Below, piece by piece: positions 19,118 to 27,368 of a stretch of 64,000 nucleotides of DNA (positions within the stretch are counted from its first letter, which is position 1; the number at the start of each line of letters is the position of its first letter). The stretch is taken from the NCBI RefSeq assembly GCF_001653515.1, contig NZ_LYOY01000001.1:124001-188000 (forward strand), read 5' to 3'. The notes under the pieces were generated by a model that was given only the letters and a program-made list of their open reading frames with translations, ran no database searches and was not told the origin of the DNA. The position numbers were made by a program, and so were the translations under genes. The DNA is from Streptomyces sp. ERV7 (GTDB taxonomy: Bacteria > Actinomycetota > Actinomycetes > Streptomycetales > Streptomycetaceae).

Positions 19118-19618
19118 TCAGCCCTGCTGGAAGAGCTCCGCGGGCAGCGGCTTCAGGAGCGCGTACAGGTCGTCGGTGATCGGCCGGTCCCAGCTGGCGA
19201 TGGTGACCAGGACGTTGTCGCTGCGGTCGAACTGCACACAGGAGACGCGGCTCTCGGAGAGCTTGAGGCGCCGCACGATCAGCAGGTTGTCGCCCTGCAT
19301 CACGGGGATGTCCTCGGAGCCGACGACCTCGACGGGCTCGTCGTTCTCCAGCGCGATGAGGAGCTGGCCGACCTCGAACGGCACCTGGCCCTCGTCGAGC
19401 TCCCGGGCCGGGGAGCCCTCCGGCAGATTGCCGATGACCATCGCGGGGCCGCGGCCGCCGAACAGGTCGTAGCGCAGGAAGACGCCCTGGCAGCTTCCGT
19501 CGGGGGCGGGCAGCAGCCCGGCACCGAGGTTTCCGGGCCAGTCGCCCGGGTCCATGGCCAGGACATCGAAGTCCGGGCCCGCGGGAGTGGCGGAGCTGCG
19601 GCGGCGGAGGAACGACAT
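19118..19618 (-). CDS. conserved actinobacterial protein of unknown function
   Basis: A 166-residue acidic, soluble protein. Start at 19618 (MSFLRRRSSATP) is preferred; the frame extends 9 more codons without a better site. It has no signal peptide, membrane helix or known catalytic motif. Recognisable stretches are FDVLAMDPGDWPGNLGAG, YDLFGGRGPAMVIGNLPEG and SWDRPITDDLYALLKPLP. Even spacing of beta-strand-like segments suggests a small alpha/beta fold. It lies 58 bp downstream of the large LuxR-type regulator, in the same direction, so the two may be co-transcribed. I do not assign a function. Confidence 0.75.
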   Translation of the reverse strand: MSFLRRRSSATPAGPDFDVLAMDPGDWPGNLGAGLLPAPDGSCQGVFLRYDLFGGRGPAMVIGNLPEGSPARELDEGQVPFEVGQLLIALENDEPVEVVGSEDIPVMQGDNLLIVRRLKLSESRVSCVQFDRSDNVLVTIASWDRPITDDLYALLKPLPAELFQQG

Positions 19619-19675
19619 GCCGCCCATGGTACGTGGCCGGGGCACCTCGACGGGCCCCGGCCCACGTCCGGCCCG

Positions 19676-22606
19676 TCAGCGCGGCGGCGTCCCCGGCGCC
19701 GGGCGGTTCTCGGTGTGCCGCAGGAGCTCCGGCAGTCCCGCCCGGTCGGTGCCGATCTTGCGGAAGACGCCCGAGAGCAGCAGCTCGACGGCCCGCTCCC
19801 GGATGCCCAGCTCCTCGGCGATACGGGTGTTCTCCCAGCCCCGCGCCGCCCGGTCGGCCGCCGTCTTCTCCTGCGCGGTCAGCGAGTCCGTGCCGACCGC
19901 ACGCAGCCGCAGCGGGCGCAGCCCCGACGCGGCCAGCTCGTCACGGGCCCGCGCCGCCAGTGCGTCGGCGCCGCAGCCCACCGCGCTCTCCATGCCCCGG
20001 ATGAGCAGCTCCGAGGCGTCCTGGGGCAGCCCGGCGCGGCTGAGCGCCGTGCCGTGGTCGACCAGCGCACAGGCCAGCTCGTACGCCGAGGGCGAGCGCT
20101 CCAGATGCTGCACCGCCTCCGCGAGGAGCTTGAGGCTCTTCGCGCCGGTGGCGACCTTGGCGGCGGAGTGCAGGGCCCGGCCGATGGCGCCGGCCGTGCC
20201 GAACCGGCGGGCCAGTTCGACGCCCTCCTCGGCCACCTTCTGGGCCTCCGCCGGGTCCGCCTGGGCCAGCGCCTCGGCGAGCAGCGGCCGCCAGGGGCAC
20301 CACGCCGGGTTGCGCATGCCCCTGCGGTCCAGGCGCCGGCCGACGGCGCGCAGCCGCTGCTCGGCGTCGCTGCGCAGACCCCGGGCGAGCAGCAGCTCGC
20401 TGTAGACGGTCTCGGAGTCGGGGTAGACGACGGCGTTGGGGACGACCTGACCGTAGTTGTAGCGGTCGGACAGCTCCTGTGCCTCGTCCACCCGGCCCCG
20501 GGCCAGCAGGATCTCCATCAGGATGCCGAGGGCGAACCACTGGGCCGGGATGCGCTGGCCGACCCGGTCGGCGATCCGCAGTCCGCCGTGGACCAGGTCC
20601 TCGGCCTCGGCGAGACGGCCGCGGCAGAACCGGATGTATCCGAGCAGGGTGAGGCCGAACGAGAGGTGGGCGCCGCGCCAGCCTCGGTTCTCGCACTCCG
20701 CGATGCCCTTGCTGAACAGCTCGTCCGCGCGGCCCGGCTGGTCGCAGTACATGAAGACGAGCGCGACCATGACGGGGACCTCGAAGCCCCACTCCTCGTC
20801 GGTCCAGGAGAGCCCGTCGCCCAGCGCCTCCTCGGCGTAGGCGAGCGCGGTGGCGGCGGGCTCGCCGCGGACCATGGCGTCCCAGGCGCGCAGCCCGAGG
20901 ATGTAGCGCTCGGCCATGCCCCGGGTGGTGAGGTGGTCGGCGAGACGGGCGAGCCTGCGCGAGCGGGCGGCCGAGTCCTCCTCGTCGGCCCGGAACGCGT
21001 TCCACTTGAAGCCCTCGGCCTGCATACGGAGCCGGGTGCGGGGGTTGGTGGAGCTCCGGCCCTCGACCGCGACCAGCTCGGCCGCCTCGCCCATCCGGTC
21101 GGTGTGCGCCAGCGCCTGGGCGAGCCGGTAGGTGATCGCCTCGCGCAGGGTGGGGTCGAGCTCCGGCTCCTCCAGAGCCGCCTGGAGGTGGTTGACGGTG
21201 GTGGCGGGTTCGTTCAGGAGCGCCGAGCAGCCGAGCTCGAACAGCACCTCCGCCCGCTCCTCCAGCGAGGGCGGCTCGCGCAGCGCACGGGCCAGACAGC
21301 GCCGGGCGGCCTCGGGAGCACCGGCCCGCATGCACTCGCGCGCGGCGGCCCTCAGCTGCTGCACCGCCCAGCGGTCGTCCTCCGGATGCATCTCCAGGAG
21401 GTGGCGGGCGGCGACCGTGGGGCCCAGGCCCGCCTCGGTGACGCAGACCGCGGCCTGGCCGTGCATCGCCACCCGCATCGCGGGCGGGATGGCGCGGTAG
21501 ACGGCCGTACCGACCAGCGGGTGGAAGAAGTCCAGCCGGTCGGTGTCGCCCGCGCGGTCGGCCAGGATGCGGGCCTCGCGCAGCCGCTGGATCGCGTCCA
21601 CCGACTCCTCGGCGCCCAGTCCGCCCACGCTGCTCGCCATGTGCGGGTCGACCGCGGTGCCCAGGATGGCGACGGCCCAGGCCAGCCTGACCGGCGAGGG
21701 GCCGAGCCGCTCCAGGCGCTCGACGAGTCCGCTGCCGCGTGCCGTGGAGGCGAGCTCCCTCAGCTCGGCGGCGTTGGCGTAGTGCGGTTTGATGTTCCGC
21801 TCGCGGATCTTGGCGATCAGTTCGACCGCCTCGAAGGGGTTGCCTCCGGTCAGCGCCCAGCACTCGCGGGAGAAGAGGTCGTCGCCGCCGTTCTGCAGCA
21901 CGTCGTGGACGAGCCTGCCCACGCCGTGCGGGGAGAGCGGCGCCAGGGTCACCGGCCGGGAGCCGTGCCGCTCGGCGAGCCTGCGGAACTCGGTCGCCTG
22001 CGCGGGCAGTTCCTCGGGCCGGTAGGCCGCGACGATCAGGATCGGCAGCTCGGCCGCGCGCAGCGCGAACGAGCTCAGCCAGGTCAGGGACTCGGCGTCC
22101 GCCCAGTGCGCGTCGTCGACGATGAGCACGACGGGCGTGTGCTGGACGGCGAACCGGGTCACCAGCCAGTCGAGGCCGTCGCGCACGCCCTGCGGGTCGG
22201 GCGAGCCGCCGGGGACGGCGACCAGGCCGACCGCGGGCGCCACGATGTCGTACCAGGTTCCGAGTATCCGCCGGTGTTCGTTCTCACCGGCGGCGGCCAG
22301 CACGGGCTGCACCAACTGGCGCACCACGTGGAAGGCCACGCCTTGTTCCTGCTCGCCGCCGCGGGCCGTCAGCAGGGTGCAGCGCCGGGCGACGGCCTCC
22401 CTGCGGATCTCGGCGATCAGGCTCATCTTGCCGAGACCGGCCGCTCCCGAGATGGCGAGCAGGCCGCCGCTCGGCGCGACCGTATCCCCCTCGGCTCCCA
22501 CGCCGCACAGGTCGTCCAACATGCCTTCGAGCAGCAGGAGTTCATTCTCCCGCTCGAACAGTCGCCTACGCGAACCACTGGTCCGCCGGCCTTTCGAGTC
22601 CGCCAC
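19676..22606 (-). CDS. LAL-family (large ATP-binding LuxR-type) transcriptional regulator
   Basis: A 976-residue regulator. The AAA/NACHT-like ATPase domain at the N-terminus has ISGAAGLGKMSL, and VLIVDDAHWADAESLTWL as Walker B. Long helical repeats follow, and a C-terminal LuxR HTH at about residues 905-965 (LTAQEKTAADRAARGWENTRIAEELG). The Walker A is odd: the Ser/Thr after the Lys is Met (GKMS instead of GKTS), which should weaken Mg-ATP binding. GTG at 22606 has AGGGGA upstream. It is divergent from a terpene synthase 250 bp away, and LAL proteins often control adjacent secondary-metabolite genes. An inducer is not known. Confidence 0.92.
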   Translation of the reverse strand: MADSKGRRTSGSRRRLFERENELLLLEGMLDDLCGVGAEGDTVAPSGGLLAISGAAGLGKMSLIAEIRREAVARRCTLLTARGGEQEQGVAFHVVRQLVQPVLAAAGENEHRRILGTWYDIVAPAVGLVAVPGGSPDPQGVRDGLDWLVTRFAVQHTPVVLIVDDAHWADAESLTWLSSFALRAAELPILIVAAYRPEELPAQATEFRRLAERHGSRPVTLAPLSPHGVGRLVHDVLQNGGDDLFSRECWALTGGNPFEAVELIAKIRERNIKPHYANAAELRELASTARGSGLVERLERLGPSPVRLAWAVAILGTAVDPHMASSVGGLGAEESVDAIQRLREARILADRAGDTDRLDFFHPLVGTAVYRAIPPAMRVAMHGQAAVCVTEAGLGPTVAARHLLEMHPEDDRWAVQQLRAAARECMRAGAPEAARRCLARALREPPSLEERAEVLFELGCSALLNEPATTVNHLQAALEEPELDPTLREAITYRLAQALAHTDRMGEAAELVAVEGRSSTNPRTRLRMQAEGFKWNAFRADEEDSAARSRRLARLADHLTTRGMAERYILGLRAWDAMVRGEPAATALAYAEEALGDGLSWTDEEWGFEVPVMVALVFMYCDQPGRADELFSKGIAECENRGWRGAHLSFGLTLLGYIRFCRGRLAEAEDLVHGGLRIADRVGQRIPAQWFALGILMEILLARGRVDEAQELSDRYNYGQVVPNAVVYPDSETVYSELLLARGLRSDAEQRLRAVGRRLDRRGMRNPAWCPWRPLLAEALAQADPAEAQKVAEEGVELARRFGTAGAIGRALHSAAKVATGAKSLKLLAEAVQHLERSPSAYELACALVDHGTALSRAGLPQDASELLIRGMESAVGCGADALAARARDELAASGLRPLRLRAVGTDSLTAQEKTAADRAARGWENTRIAEELGIRERAVELLLSGVFRKIGTDRAGLPELLRHTENRPAPGTPPR

Positions 22607-22720
22607 AACCGTCCCCTTTTGGCAGTAGGGCCGAGCCTACGCTTTCGGACACGCACCGTGACACCGATGTGACCGTCTTGCAAACCCGGCTTGACTAACT
22701 CGCCTGGATCTGCTGGGGGG

Positions 22721-22726
22721 TTGACA
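22721..22726 (+). promoter_or_regulatory. possible -35 box upstream of the terpene synthase
   Basis: TTGACA lies 131 bp before the terpene synthase start, in the 250-bp gap shared with the LAL regulator. No clear -10 follows at the right distance. Weak evidence only. Confidence 0.2.
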
Positions 22727-22856
22727 CGGCTTCGGGGGGCGCGAAGCACCGGCCCACACGCCGCTTGTGCAGTTCCGGCCACGGGCGCACTATGAGCTTT
22801 CCGGACAGCAGCTCCGCCCAAGGCTGCTCACCCTTCGGCGCAGAGGAGGCGGAGCG

Positions 22857-23918
22857 ATGTCGCCCCCAGCAGGCTCACCGCTGCCCGAGGACCGCACGGG
22901 GCTCGTCGCCATCCCGTTCCCCGCACGCTGCCATCCGCGCCACGCGGTCGCGCGTCAGCACACGCTGGACTGGCTTCACCGGTTCGGGATGCTCTCGGGC
23001 CAGTGCGCCACGGACGAGTACGACGCGATGGGGCTCGAACGCCTGATGGCGCACTTCTATCCGGACGCCACCGACTCGGATCTCGCGCTGGCGACCGACC
23101 TCAACGCCTGGTTCTTCGTGTTCGACGACCAGTTCGACGGCCCGATCGGCCGGCAGCCCGACGCGGTGGCCCGGCAGATCGACATCATGCTGCGCACGAT
23201 GAGCGACCGGGGCCCGGCTCCCGGCGACCCGACCAACCATCTCGCGGGCACGCTCGCGGAGTTGTGGAAGCGGCTGTGCGACGGCACCCCACTGCTGTGG
23301 CAGGAGCGCTTCCGGACGCACTGGCGGGAGTATCTGACGGCCTATCACTGGGAGGCCATCAACCGCACCCGTACCGGGCTTCCGTCGCTGCCGGGGTTCC
23401 TGCGCGGACGCCGTGACTCCATCGGCGTACAGCCCTGTCTGGATCTCGTCGAGCGGTGCGGCCGGTACACGCTCCCCAACGAACTTCACCGCGGCAGCCC
23501 GCTGGCCGAGATGCGCTGGATCACCGCCGATGTGGTCATCTTCGTCAACGACATCGTGTCCGCGGACAAGGAGCTGGTGGCCGGGGACGTCAACAACAGC
23601 GTCATCATCCTGCACAAGGGGTCCGGTCTCTCGGTGGCCCGGGCCGCCCGCGAGGTCGCCCGGCTGGCCAACTCCCGGGTGGAGCGCTTCCAGACGCTCG
23701 CGGTGGAGCTGTCCGAGGCGCTCGCGGGCACCGGGGTCTCCGATCAGCTGCGCACCCAGGTCGACGACTATGTGGCGGGCATGCGGGCGCTGATGAGCGG
23801 CAATCTGGCGTGGTCGCGCACGACGGCCCGGTACGGCAAGACGGGCATCGAGGCCGCGGTGCGGGGCCAGCGGCCCTGGGCGCATCTCTTCGAGGAGGCG
23901 GAGGCGCTGGAGGCCTAG
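22857..23918 (+). CDS. class I terpene synthase, product unknown
   Basis: A 353-residue single-domain cyclase. ATG at 22857 follows GAGGAGGCGGAG. The Asp-rich motif is DDQFD (90-94) and the NSE triad is NDIVSADKE (231-239). The C-terminal pair typical of bacterial cyclases appears as SRTTARY. Both metal sites are intact. It should ionise farnesyl (C15) or a longer diphosphate and cyclise it. No prenyltransferase, P450 or methyltransferase is adjacent, so the product may be a plain hydrocarbon or alcohol. The divergent LAL gene is the likely regulator. It is distinct from geosmin synthase, which has two domains. Confidence 0.9.
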   Translation: MSPPAGSPLPEDRTGLVAIPFPARCHPRHAVARQHTLDWLHRFGMLSGQCATDEYDAMGLERLMAHFYPDATDSDLALATDLNAWFFVFDDQFDGPIGRQPDAVARQIDIMLRTMSDRGPAPGDPTNHLAGTLAELWKRLCDGTPLLWQERFRTHWREYLTAYHWEAINRTRTGLPSLPGFLRGRRDSIGVQPCLDLVERCGRYTLPNELHRGSPLAEMRWITADVVIFVNDIVSADKELVAGDVNNSVIILHKGSGLSVARAAREVARLANSRVERFQTLAVELSEALAGTGVSDQLRTQVDDYVAGMRALMSGNLAWSRTTARYGKTGIEAAVRGQRPWAHLFEEAEALEA

Positions 23919-23923
23919 GGCCG

Positions 23924-24631
23924 CTACGACCCGGCGTGCGACCGGTGGCGCCGCTGGTGGCGGGCGACCCGGGCGCGGTTGCCGCAGGAGGGCCCGCACC
24001 ACTCCTGGCGCGGGTGCTCCTTGAGGAAGTACCGCACACACCGGGGCGCGTGGCAGGCCCGCAGCCTGGCCCGGTCGGGCCCGGCCAGGAAGTCGACGGC
24101 GGCGCGGGCGAGCGCGGCGCAGAGCGCCGTGACGGCGTCGGGGTCACCGGTGCCCCGGTGGACGGTGTACGGATCGGCGCCCTCGGGCCACTCCAGGCGG
24201 GGCACGGTGGGGACGGCGGCCGCGGCCGCGTTCAGCAGCTCCAGGGCCATCTCGACGGGGAGCAGCCGCTGGGCGTCGGCGGCGCTCGGCGGGTCCGGCA
24301 GCACCGCACGGGCGAAGAGGGCGCGTACGGCGGCCCGCAGCGCGCGCACGGCGGTGAGGGCGTTGTCGTCAGCGGTGAAGGCGGCGGCGGTGAGGGCTTC
24401 CGCTGCGGCGGCTTCGATGGTGGCTTCGGTGGCGGCGGTTTCGGCCGCGCGTCCACCCGTACCGGTGCCGCGATCCGTGTCCCCGTCCAGCGCGGCCCCG
24501 TCCAGCGCGGCCGCGTGCTCGCGTACCCACGCCGTCAGCCCCTCCGGCCCGCTCAGGTCGTCGGCGGCCCCGCCGTGGCCGTCGTGGCGGACGGTGAGGG
24601 CGAGAGCGAGAACGAGGGAGTGGTCGGCCAT
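23924..24631 (-). CDS. CGNR zinc-finger protein with ABATE-like N-terminal domain
   Basis: A 235-residue protein. The C-terminus carries the CGNR finger: LRACHAPRCVRYF, then EWCGPSCGNRARVARHQRRH, with four Cys as zinc ligands and a basic DNA-binding tail. The N-terminal region is the helical ABATE stress domain, with an Ala/Glu/Thr-rich insert. Family members are predicted stress-response regulators that couple ligand sensing to DNA binding. ATG at 24631 is chosen; no strong ribosome site is visible. It is convergent with the terpene synthase, 6 bp apart. Confidence 0.85.
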   Translation of the reverse strand: MADHSLVLALALTVRHDGHGGAADDLSGPEGLTAWVREHAAALDGAALDGDTDRGTGTGGRAAETAATEATIEAAAAEALTAAAFTADDNALTAVRALRAAVRALFARAVLPDPPSAADAQRLLPVEMALELLNAAAAAVPTVPRLEWPEGADPYTVHRGTGDPDAVTALCAALARAAVDFLAGPDRARLRACHAPRCVRYFLKEHPRQEWCGPSCGNRARVARHQRRHRSHAGS

Positions 24632-24773
24632 GTGGCTAATGGTAACCACGGCACCAAGCGTTAGAGGGGCCCCGGGGCGTCGGCACGGCCGCACCCCGGC
24701 CCCGCCCGGCCCAGGGCCGGGCGGGTGCACGGGCGCTCGCGACCGGGCGGGGCGACCCCGTCCGTCCCGCCGC

Positions 24774-25013
24774 TCAGGTGAGGTCGAACTCCCCGTCGCG
24801 CGCGTTCAGCACGAAGGCGCGCCACTCGCCCGGACTGAAGATCAGCGAGGGGCTGCCGGGGCGCCCTCCGTTGCGCATCGCGATGAACCCCTCGACGAAC
24901 GCGATCTGGACGTCTCCCGTCCCTTGGCTGCTCGACCTCCAGTCGGCCTTGCTCAGATCGAGATCCGGCTTGTCCCAGCCCACGCGGGTCTGCTGGGTGG
25001 TGCTCTCGGCCAC
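24774..25013 (-). CDS. DUF397-domain protein
   Basis: A 79-residue protein. GTG at 25013 is preceded by GGAGGAGCAGGGAC. Typical DUF397 features are ADWRSSSQG near the N-terminus, VQIAFVEGFIAMRNG in the middle and LIFSPGEWRAFVLNARDGEFD at the end. In streptomycetes such small proteins usually lie beside an XRE regulator of the Scr1 type and work as a pair, seen in BldB/WhiJ-type systems. No such regulator is adjacent here, so it is an orphan. Confidence 0.85.
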   Translation of the reverse strand: MAESTTQQTRVGWDKPDLDLSKADWRSSSQGTGDVQIAFVEGFIAMRNGGRPGSPSLIFSPGEWRAFVLNARDGEFDLT

Positions 25014-25149
25014 GTCCCTGCTCCTCCCGGTTCCCTGTCGTCCGGGGCCAGACTAGCGATCGCGTCCGGTCCCGGACAGGCCACGGAAGGAGTACCGCGA
25101 CCGGCTCGCGACGACGGCGTGGACGGCCCGTCGACCGCCCGTCCGCGCC

Positions 25150-26316
25150 CTACCGGCTCGGCGGCTCGGACCCGACCAGCCACATGGAGAAGAACTGCGA
25201 GCCGCCGCCGTAGGCGTGCCCCAGCGCTCTGCGCGCCCCCTCGACCTGGTGCTCTCCGGCCCGTCCCCGCACCTGGAGGGCCGCCTCGGCGAAGCGGATC
25301 ATGCCGGAGGCGCCGATGGGGTTGGTGGAGAGGACCCCGCCCGACGGGTTCACCGGCAGGTCCCCGTCGAGCTCGGTGACTCCCGACTCGGTGAGCTTCC
25401 AGCCCTCGCCCTCCGCGGCGAAGCCCAGGTTCTCCAGCCACATGGGCTCGTACCAGGAGAACGGCACGTACATCTCGACGGCGTCGATCTCGCGGCGCGG
25501 ATCGGCGATCCCCGCCTGCCGGTAGACGTCGGCGGCGCAGTCCTTGCCCGCCTGCGGGGAGACGAAGTCCTTGCCCGCGAAGAGCGTGGGCTCGCTGCGC
25601 ATCGCGCCGCCGTGCACCCAGGCGGGCGGGTGGGGCGAACGGGCCGCGCCCGCGCGGTCGGTGAGGACCATCGCGCACGCCCCGTCCGAGGAGGGACACG
25701 TCTCCGAGTAGCGGATCGGGTCCCAGAGCATCGGGGAGGCCTGCACCTTCTCCAGGGTGATGTCCCGCTCGTGCAGATGCGCGTACGGGTTCAGGAGCGC
25801 GTTGCGCCGGTCCTTGTACGCGACGAGCGAGCCCACCGTGTCGGGGGCGCCGGTGCGCCGCATGTACGCGCGTACGTGCGGCGCGAAGAAGCCGCCCGCC
25901 CCGGCGAGCAGCGGCTGCTGGAAGGGGACGGGCAGCGACAGGCCCCACATGGCGTTGGACTCGGACTGCTTCTCGAAGGCCAGGGTCAGCACGGTGCCGT
26001 GGACCCGGGCGGCCACCAGGTTCGCGGCGACCAGCGCGGTGGAACCGCCGACCGAGCCGGCCGTGTGCACACGCAGCATGGGCTTGCCGACCGCGCCGAG
26101 CGCGTCGGCGAGGTACAGCTCCGGCATCATCAGGCCCTCGAAGAAGTCGGGGGCCTTGCCGATCACGACGGCGTCGATGTCCGCCCAGCCCACCTGGGCG
26201 TCCTCCAGGGCGCGTTGGGCCGCCTCGCGGACGAGTCCGGCGATCGAGACGTCGTGCCGGGCGGCGACGTGCTTGGTCTGGCCGACTCCGACGACGGCCA
26301 CGGGTTCCTTGCTCAC
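25150..26316 (-). CDS. thiolase-fold protein lacking catalytic Cys and His (lipid-transfer/aldolase type)
   Basis: A 388-residue thiolase-fold protein opening VAVVGVGQTKH. At the place of the nucleophilic Cys it reads LRVHTAGSVGGSTALVAANL. At the C-terminal GHP site it reads NPSGGVLSTNPIGASG. So neither the Cys nor the His of a true thiolase is present. Thiolase-like proteins of this kind (Ltp2 of mycobacterial steroid breakdown) are retro-aldolases that work with a DUF35 partner. The GTG start overlaps the upstream gene by 4 bp (GTGA). It is last in a leftward four-gene operon with a DUF35 protein. The aldolase role is inferred; the CoA-thioester fold is clear. Confidence 0.85.
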   Translation of the reverse strand: MSKEPVAVVGVGQTKHVAARHDVSIAGLVREAAQRALEDAQVGWADIDAVVIGKAPDFFEGLMMPELYLADALGAVGKPMLRVHTAGSVGGSTALVAANLVAARVHGTVLTLAFEKQSESNAMWGLSLPVPFQQPLLAGAGGFFAPHVRAYMRRTGAPDTVGSLVAYKDRRNALLNPYAHLHERDITLEKVQASPMLWDPIRYSETCPSSDGACAMVLTDRAGAARSPHPPAWVHGGAMRSEPTLFAGKDFVSPQAGKDCAADVYRQAGIADPRREIDAVEMYVPFSWYEPMWLENLGFAAEGEGWKLTESGVTELDGDLPVNPSGGVLSTNPIGASGMIRFAEAALQVRGRAGEHQVEGARRALGHAYGGGSQFFSMWLVGSEPPSR

Positions 26317-27368
26317 GACGGCTCCCCCTCCAGGACGGCGACGAGGTTCTGCTGGAGGCACGGCCCCGAGGTGGCGTGGGCCAGCGCGCGGTCGGACTCG
26401 CCCCGGTGGATCGCGGCGGCGGCCTCGCCGATCCGGATCAGCCCGGCGGCCATCACCGGGTTGGCGGCCAGCGCTCCCCCGGACGGGTTGACCCGTACTC
26501 CGTCGGACAGCCTCAGCGCCTTGCGCAGGACGACCTCCTGCGAGCTGAAGGGGGCGTGCAGTTCGGCGGTGTCCACGGGCGCCTCGAAGGCCCCGGCGCG
26601 CTCGGCCGCGAGCCGGGCCGAAGGCGAGTCGGTGAGGTCGCGCACGCCCGGACCGTGCGCCTCGATGCGGTGGTCCATGCCCCGGATCCAGGCGGGCCGC
26701 TCGCACAGGTCGCGCGCGGCGTCCCCGGCCGCCAGGACGACGGCCGCGGCCCCGTCCCCGACCGGCGGGCAGTCGCCGGTGCGCAGCGGGCCCACGAGGT
26801 AGTCGCCCTGCGGCCGTGCACCGCGCACCTGGGCATGGGGGTTGGCGGTGGCGGAGTCCCGGCTGCGGGCGGCGATCGCGGCGAGTCCGGGCTCGTCGGT
26901 GTCGCCCGCGTCGATCAGGGCCTGTGCCTGGAGCGCGGCGAGCGCGACGGAGTCGGGCCACAGGGGCGCCAGGTAGTACGGGTCGAGCTGGCGGGTCAGT
27001 ACGTCGCGGACCTCGCCGGGCGAGGACTTGCCGTAGGAGTAGACGAGCGCGGTGTCGGCCTCGCCGGTGAGGATCTTCACCCAGGCCTCGTAGAGCGCCC
27101 AGGCGCCGTCCATCTCCACGTGCGACTCGGCGATGGGCGGCCAGGCGCCCACGCCGTCGAGGGCCATGGTGAAGGAGAAGGCGCGGCCCGCGAGGTAGTC
27201 CGAGGAGCCCGAGCAGGTGAAGCCGATGTCGCCGGTCCTCAGCCCGGTGCTCGCCAGCACCTGGTGGAGCACCGGCATCACCATCTCGACCTCGGAGAGC
27301 TCGTCCGTGCGGCGCCGGTGGTCGCTCTGCGCGAAGGCGACGACGGCCACATCCCGTGCGGGGCGCAT
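26313..27368 (-). CDS. second thiolase-fold protein lacking catalytic Cys and His
   Basis: A 351-residue thiolase-fold protein opening VAVVAFAQSDHRRRT. The nucleophile region reads AESHVEMDGAWALYEAWV, without Cys. The C-terminal region reads NPSGGALAANPVMAAG, without the usual His. It overlaps the DUF35 gene upstream (ATGA) and the other thiolase-fold gene downstream (GTGA), so the three are tightly coupled in a fixed ratio. It most likely forms a heteromer with its downstream paralogue. Annotation as acetyl-CoA acetyltransferase would be misleading. A role in CoA-thioester carbon-carbon bond cleavage is inferred. Confidence 0.85.
   Translation of the reverse strand: MRPARDVAVVAFAQSDHRRRTDELSEVEMVMPVLHQVLASTGLRTGDIGFTCSGSSDYLAGRAFSFTMALDGVGAWPPIAESHVEMDGAWALYEAWVKILTGEADTALVYSYGKSSPGEVRDVLTRQLDPYYLAPLWPDSVALAALQAQALIDAGDTDEPGLAAIAARSRDSATANPHAQVRGARPQGDYLVGPLRTGDCPPVGDGAAAVVLAAGDAARDLCERPAWIRGMDHRIEAHGPGVRDLTDSPSARLAAERAGAFEAPVDTAELHAPFSSQEVVLRKALRLSDGVRVNPSGGALAANPVMAAGLIRIGEAAAAIHRGESDRALAHATSGPCLQQNLVAVLEGEPS

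Noticed and set aside
19061..22672. 1203-codon open frame on the plus strand
   Set aside because: It is antisense to the LAL regulator and the gene after it. High-GC third positions produce such long empty frames; the translation is Gly/Arg/Ala-rich without domain motifs.
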